Of a stretch of DNA of 51,979 bases, positions 48,300 through 51,979 are shown one piece after another. Each line of letters starts with the position of its first letter. The first letter of the stretch is position 1. Origin of the DNA: Deltaproteobacteria bacterium (GTDB lineage: Bacteria > Myxococcota_A > Polyangia > Polyangiales > JADJMO01); the NCBI GenBank assembly GCA_016182965.1, contig JACPFM010000086.1:1-51979 (forward strand). Direction: 5' to 3'. The notes beneath the pieces are model-generated. The model searched no databases and had not been told where the DNA came from. It was given only the letters and a program-made list of their open reading frames with translations. A program made the translations under genes and the position numbers.

Positions 48300-49124
48300 T
48301 CAGGCCTGGCTCGGGATCGTCGGTCGCCCGCGGCCCTCGTCCCGGCCGCGAGGCTCGCCCCGCGCCTCGCGCCGCGTGACGAACCCTTCGAGCAGCTCGA
48401 GGGGCAGCGGGAAGACCGTGGTCGAGTTGTTCTCGGCGGCGATCTCCACCAGCGTCTCGAGGTAGCGGAGCTGCAGCGAGCCGCGCTGCGTGGAGAGGAT
48501 GCGCGCCGCCTCCGCGTACTTCGAAGACGCCTGCAGCTCGCCCTCGGCGCTGATCACCTTCGCGCGGCGCTCACGCTCGGCCTCCGCGCCGCGGGCCATC
48601 GCACGGCGCATCTCCTGCGGGATCTCCACGTGCTTGATCTCGACCGACGAGACCTTGATCCCCCAGGGATCCGTCTCGGCGTCCATGATCTTCTGGATGG
48701 TGTCGTTCAGCCGATCGCGCTCGGCGAGCAGATCGTCGAGCTGGTTGGCGCCGACCACCGAGCGCAGCGTGGTCTGCGCGATCTGGCTCGTCGCGTAGAG
48801 GTAGTTCTCGACCTGGAGCACCGCCTGATCAGGGTGGATCACGCGGAAGTAGATCACCGCGTTGACCTTGCAGGAGACGTTGTCGCGCGTGATCACCTCT
48901 TGGGGCGGGACGTCGGTGACGATCGTCCGCAGGTCGATGATGACCATGCGGAAGAAGGGCACCAGCACGACGCGCAACCCGGGGCCTTTGATGCCTTGGT
49001 AGCGACCGAGGAAGAAGTACACGCCGCGCTCGTATTCCTTCACGACGCGCAACGACGCCATCATGTAGAGCAGCACCGCGAGCGCCGCAGCGCCGATGCC
49101 GATCGGGAGCCCGAAGTCGATCAT
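48300..49124 (-). CDS. SPFH-domain slipin (stomatin/prohibitin-like)
   Basis: 274 residues, ggagg before the ATG. An N-terminal membrane segment (IGIGAAALAVLLYMMASL), then the SPFH domain (EYERGVYFFLGRYQGIKGPGLRVV, VPPQEVITRDNVSCKVNAVIYFRV, AQTTLRSVVGANQLDDLLAERD, VEIKHVEIPQEM), and a coiled-coil (EAERERRAKVISAEGELQASSKYAEAARI). Slipins form membrane microdomain scaffolds and usually pair with NfeD. The nfeD-like gene overlaps it by ATGA. C-terminus is Arg/Gly-rich. Confidence 0.93.
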   Translation of the reverse strand: MIDFGLPIGIGAAALAVLLYMMASLRVVKEYERGVYFFLGRYQGIKGPGLRVVLVPFFRMVIIDLRTIVTDVPPQEVITRDNVSCKVNAVIYFRVIHPDQAVLQVENYLYATSQIAQTTLRSVVGANQLDDLLAERDRLNDTIQKIMDAETDPWGIKVSSVEIKHVEIPQEMRRAMARGAEAERERRAKVISAEGELQASSKYAEAARILSTQRGSLQLRYLETLVEIAAENNSTTVFPLPLELLEGFVTRREARGEPRGRDEGRGRPTIPSQA

Positions 49125-50500
49125 GTCGCACCTCCCTGCGGCCGCTCGACGCGCCGCACTCGCACGGTGAGCCCGTCTACGCCGACGACGCGAACGGGCG
49201 TGTCCATCGGCAGCATCTCGTCGCTGACCGCGTTCCAGCGCTCGCCGTGCACGCGCACGGTGCCGCCCCGCGGATCGACGGGCCCGAGCGTCGAACCGAT
49301 CTCGTTCGTCAGGCCCTCGACCCCGGTGGGCGACACGCGCCGTCGCGAGCGCGAAGCGCGGATCCCGAGCAAGACGGCCGCCAGCCCGACGACCACCGCG
49401 AGCGGGATCACCACGCCGAAGGACAGCCGAACGCTCGCGTCCGCGAGGAAGTCGGGATCGGAGCGATCGAGGAGCAGCGCCGCGCCTCCGAGCAGGCACG
49501 CGACCCCGGCGAGGGCGAGCACGCCGTAGCTCGCGACGTAGAGCTCGGCCACGATGAAGCCCACCGCGAGGATCAACAGGATCACGCCGCCCGCGTGCAC
49601 GGGCAGCACGTTCAAGCCGATCAGGGCCAACAGAAGGCTCAGCGCGCCCACGACGCCGGCCACGCCGAACCCCGGCGTGTACAGCTCGATCATGATGGCG
49701 AGCAGACCGATCGTCATCAGCGCGAAGGCGAGGTTGGGGTGGCCGAGGACGGCGAGCGCGCGCTGCTGGAGGGTCATCGCGTGATCGCGCACCTCGGCGC
49801 CCGCGGTGTGGAGCACGACCTCGCGATCTCCGGCTAGGCGGATTTCGCGGCCGTCGATACGGTCGAGGAGGTCGCGCTCGGACGTCGCCACGAGATCGAT
49901 GACGTCTCGGTCCAGCGCCTCGCTGGCCGTGATGGACGCGCTCTCGCGCACGGCGGACTCCGCCCATTCGACGTTGCGGTCGCGCTGCTCCGCGATCGCC
50001 CGCGCGAGCGCTGCCGCGTCGTTCTCGATCTTGCGCACGAGGTCCTCGTCGGGCTTCTCGCCGCCGCCCGAGATCATCACCGGGTGGGCAGCGCCGATGT
50101 TCGACCCCGGCGCCATCGCCGCGACGTGCGCCGCGAGCGCGACGAACGCACCCGCGGATCCGGCTCGGGCCGCCGCGGGGGAGACGTACACGACGACGGG
50201 CACCGGCGCGTCGAGGAAGGCCGAGACGATCGCGCGCGTCGGCTCGACCATGCCGCCGGGCGTGTCGAGCGGAACGAGGACGGCGGCGCACCCCTGGCCG
50301 GCGGCCGCGTCGATCGCCGCCTCGAGATACCGAGCCGTGCCGTGGTTGACGATGCCGCGCAGCTCGGCCCGCACGACGCATGGCACGCCGCCGTTGGCAC
50401 CGGCGCGCGTGCCGCAGACAAGCACCGAGCAGAGCAAGACCAGCACGAAGAGCACGGCGCTCCTCGTGCGTTGCGACCACCTTCTGCTGCCGCTCCTCAC
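49121..50500 (-). CDS. NfeD-family membrane serine protease (long form)
   Basis: 459 residues from a GTG that overlaps the upstream stop (GTGA). Signal/membrane anchor VLFVLVLLCSVLV. ClpP-class protease domain: VPLDTPGGMVEPTR (oxyanion region), VVVYVSPAAARAGSAGAFVALAAH (serine nucleophile in SAGAF), IGAAHPV. Then four to five membrane segments (ALMTIGLLAIMIELYTPG, GVVGALSLLLALIGL, GGVILLILAVGFIVAELYV) and a C-terminal OB-type NfeD domain (GGTVRVHGERWNAVSDEM, VRVVGVDGLTVRV). NfeD long forms cleave slipins near the C-terminus. Pairing with the next gene is typical. Confidence 0.92.
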   Translation of the reverse strand: MRSGSRRWSQRTRSAVLFVLVLLCSVLVCGTRAGANGGVPCVVRAELRGIVNHGTARYLEAAIDAAAGQGCAAVLVPLDTPGGMVEPTRAIVSAFLDAPVPVVVYVSPAAARAGSAGAFVALAAHVAAMAPGSNIGAAHPVMISGGGEKPDEDLVRKIENDAAALARAIAEQRDRNVEWAESAVRESASITASEALDRDVIDLVATSERDLLDRIDGREIRLAGDREVVLHTAGAEVRDHAMTLQQRALAVLGHPNLAFALMTIGLLAIMIELYTPGFGVAGVVGALSLLLALIGLNVLPVHAGGVILLILAVGFIVAELYVASYGVLALAGVACLLGGAALLLDRSDPDFLADASVRLSFGVVIPLAVVVGLAAVLLGIRASRSRRRVSPTGVEGLTNEIGSTLGPVDPRGGTVRVHGERWNAVSDEMLPMDTPVRVVGVDGLTVRVRRVERPQGGAT

Positions 50501-50805
50501 GACGCGAATCCATGCAGCCGTCGCGCCGCGCGCACCCGCACGTCGCGCCCGACCGCCTCGCGCGCGCGCTTCACCGCGCACGCGACCGCGCGCAGCTCCG
50601 GGCGCGGACCGCGCAACAGCACGCGATAGCGGAACCTCCCGCGAATGCGCGGCAGCGGCGCTTTGCTCGGCCCGCGCACCTCCACCTCGCCGGCGTGGAC
50701 CTCGGGTGAGTCTTCGGCGAGCGTGGCCAGCTGCTGCGCGAGCTCGACCACCCGTGGCTCCGTGTCGCCGTCGAGCCGCAGGACCACGAGGCGCGAGAAC
50801 GGCGG
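50497..50805 (-). pseudogene. C-terminal remnant of PriA
   Basis: 103 codons reading PPFSRLVVLRLDGD at the start, then GEVEVRGPSKAPLPRIRGRFRYRVLLRGPRP. These match the last ~100 residues of primosomal helicase PriA (the YPPFSRLV and APLxRIRGRYR motifs). An in-frame TAG (50806-50808) stands where the Tyr of YPPF should be, and upstream there is no helicase domain, just a gap of ~190 bp to the divergent reductase. The end differs from the usual V-DVDP tail. The fragment is in the same frame-overlap (GTGA) arrangement with nfeD as intact neighbours, so it may still be transcribed. Confidence 0.55.
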
Positions 50806-50997
50806 CTACCACGAGAGACGCTCGCCGCCCGCGCGCGGCTCCGGACCGCCCTCAGTGAACTGGCCCCGGGGTCGAGATGATCCGCCGGTTCCTGCGGCCG
50901 ACACGACGCGAGCGCCGGCCACTGCATCCAATCGATCGGGTCGTCACGCGACGACCGCCTCGGGTGGTAAGAGAGTGACGATGGGAGGACGTTGGAG

Positions 50998-51675
50998 ATG
51001 AGCAGACTGCGCGTGCATGCTTTCGCGGTGTCGATCGACGGGTACGGCGCAGGGCCGCGGCAGAGCCTGGACGATCCGCTCGGCGTCGGCGGCCGTCAGC
51101 TCCACGAGTGGGTCTTCCCGACCCGAACCTTCAAGCGGATGCACCCGCCGCACCTCGTCGAAGAGCTCAGCGGGCAAGACGAGGGGACCACGGGCGTCGA
51201 CGACGACTTCGCGCGGCGCGGGTTCGAGGACATCGGCGCGTGGATCATGGGCCGCAACATGTTCGGCCCGATCCGCGGCGCGTGGCCGGACGACTCGTGG
51301 AGGGGGTGGTGGGGCAACGATCCGCCCTACCATGTGCCCGTCTTCGTCCTGACGCACCATCCCCGCGCACTGATCGAGATGGAGGGCGGCACGACCTTCC
51401 ACTTCGTCACCGAGGGAATCGAGGAGGCGTTGCGGCGCGCGAAGCAGGCCGCCGGCTCGAAAGACGTCCGCGTGGGAGGCGGCGTTGACACGATACGCCA
51501 GTACCTTCGCGCGCGGCTCGTCGACGAGATGCATCTGGCGATCTCGCCCGTGCTGTTGGGCACCGGCGAGCACTTGTTCTCCGGCGTGGATCTCCCTGCG
51601 CTCGGCTATCGGGTGCAGGCGCACGCCACCACCGCAGCGGCGATGCACGTCGTAATGGCGCGCGGCGCACGCTGA
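50998..51675 (+). CDS. Dihydrofolate reductase/RibD C-terminal-like reductase
   Basis: 225 residues; gggagga nine bases before the ATG. RibD_C/DHFR fold: RVHAFAVSIDGYGAG at the N-terminus, a GAWIMGRNMFGP stretch, PVFVLTHHPRALIEMEGGTTFHFVTEGIEEAL, VRVGGGVDTIRQYLRARLVDEMHLAISPVLLGTGEHLF. The VGGG and LVDEMHLAISPVLLG motifs are the family signature for NADPH-dependent reductases of unknown substrate, common and often without known role. It faces the priA remnant divergently. Confidence 0.88.
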   Translation: MSRLRVHAFAVSIDGYGAGPRQSLDDPLGVGGRQLHEWVFPTRTFKRMHPPHLVEELSGQDEGTTGVDDDFARRGFEDIGAWIMGRNMFGPIRGAWPDDSWRGWWGNDPPYHVPVFVLTHHPRALIEMEGGTTFHFVTEGIEEALRRAKQAAGSKDVRVGGGVDTIRQYLRARLVDEMHLAISPVLLGTGEHLFSGVDLPALGYRVQAHATTAAAMHVVMARGAR

Positions 51676-51853
51676 TCGTAGCTGTCGAAGGCTCGTGGAC
51701 GTTCACCTCGCCGGGGAAGCGCGCGCCAGGTGGGTCGGCGCTGCCCCTGCGCGGCACCCGCTGGCCGGTCACTGCTTCACCGCGAACACCACCGGCACCG
51801 CTTTCGTGCTCGTGCTCACCGGCCGCACGCGCCGGCTGCGCCACGGTCACGGC
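51676..51853. other. 178-bp gap, possible TonB-like remnant
   Basis: On the minus strand 51769-51843 reads about 25 residues (RPVSTSTKAVPVVFAVKQ then stop) that resemble the end of energy-transducer TonB-type domains, but a stop lies just upstream. Otherwise nothing is seen. Confidence 0.2.
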
Positions 51854-51979
51854 TCACCCCTTCCCGAGCCGCGCCTCCAGCTCCGCGACGCGCGCGAGCG
51901 CCACCTCCTTCGCCGCGCGCTCCGCCTCCTTCGCCGCGCGCTCCGCCTCCCTCGCCGCGCGCTCCGCCTCCTTCGCCGC
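51854..51979 (-). CDS. C-terminus of a probable Uma2-type endonuclease (3' partial)
   Basis: The last 41 residues of a minus-strand protein that continues past the window: repeated KEAERAA/REAERAA units ending in VALARVAELEARLGKG. A helical Ala/Glu/Arg tail of this form with the VAELEARL motif is common at the end of Uma2 (DUF820) family proteins in Polyangia. Only the tail is visible, so the family is inferred from the motif. Confidence 0.45.
   Translation of the reverse strand, partial: AAKEAERAAREAERAAKEAERAAKEVALARVAELEARLGKG
51902..51979. repeat. Tandem 21-bp coding repeat at window end
   Basis: gcgctccgcctccttcgccgc and near-identical copies: three full units and part of a fourth, encoding KEAERAA/REAERAA on the minus strand. 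It continues past the edge. Confidence 0.85.

Noticed and set aside
51769..51843. Minus-strand fragment resembling a TonB C-terminus
   Set aside because: Only about 25 codons between stops; similarity rests on PVVFAVKQ-type residues and is too short to support a gene.

Overview
The window is GC-rich chromosomal DNA that looks like a member of the Myxococcota, probably the Polyangia. Lineage-typical signs are many short lipoproteins with Asp/Thr/Pro-rich linkers, a Stig1-like Cys-rich repeat protein, a MopE-type Cys-rich protein, a PilZ-like domain of the Myxococcus paralogous type, a DUF4388/Roadblock cassette, and dispersed short tandem repeats between genes. About 48 protein genes are supported. 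I see no rRNA, tRNA, CRISPR array or insertion sequence. The genus assignment is inference.

Layout. 1-5.6 kb: a partial FAD-subunit reading frame that runs into a (PDTFV)n tract, two secreted-protein genes, a three-gene minus-strand operon with a metallo-beta-lactamase-fold lipoprotein, and an unknown protein. 5.7-14.2 kb: a REP/MITE-like element, an M24 aminopeptidase, an orphan PAS-PAS-GAF histidine kinase, a VWA lipoprotein, a HelD-like ATPase and a CAP-domain lipoprotein. 14.4-17.8 kb: a coupled GCS2-type ligase and ATP-grasp ligase with a class I glutamine amidotransferase nearby, a possible amidoligase locus. 17.9-23.7 kb: lipoproteins, an AI-2E family permease, a two-gene unit ending in a probable selenocysteine-containing thioredoxin-like lipoprotein, a membrane metallophosphoesterase and a PilZ-like protein. 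23.7-27.4 kb: clpS, clpA and a coupled DUF4347-like protein. 27.6-34 kb: a fatty-acid-hydroxylase-like membrane protein, an M18 aminopeptidase, a DsbD-alpha-like protein and a 14-module Cys-rich lipoprotein. 34.2-36.5 kb: a DUF4388-Roadblock / Roadblock / HAMP signalling cassette. 36.6-44.6 kb: an 11-domain Ig-like lipoprotein, a SWIM-SNF2 helicase, an OmpH/Skp-like chaperone and a decayed gene. 44.6-52 kb: YihY-like membrane protein, TPR protein and MopE-like lipoprotein, tandem Tudor/chromo-like lipoprotein, slipin/NfeD pair, a priA 3' remnant, a DHFR/RibD-like reductase and the end of a probable Uma2-type gene.

The strongest single observation is at 20753-21454. An in-frame TGA stands where the first Cys of a thioredoxin CxxC motif belongs (U-P-G-C), the frame continues for 114 conserved-looking residues, and a hairpin with G in the second loop position lies 14-36 nt after the TGA, as expected for a bacterial SECIS element. 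Other structure not explained by genes includes inverted pairs of a 7-bp tandem repeat placed between convergent genes, and a family of palindromes with a CTGAAG core. Many operons are held together by 4-bp GTGA start/stop overlaps.
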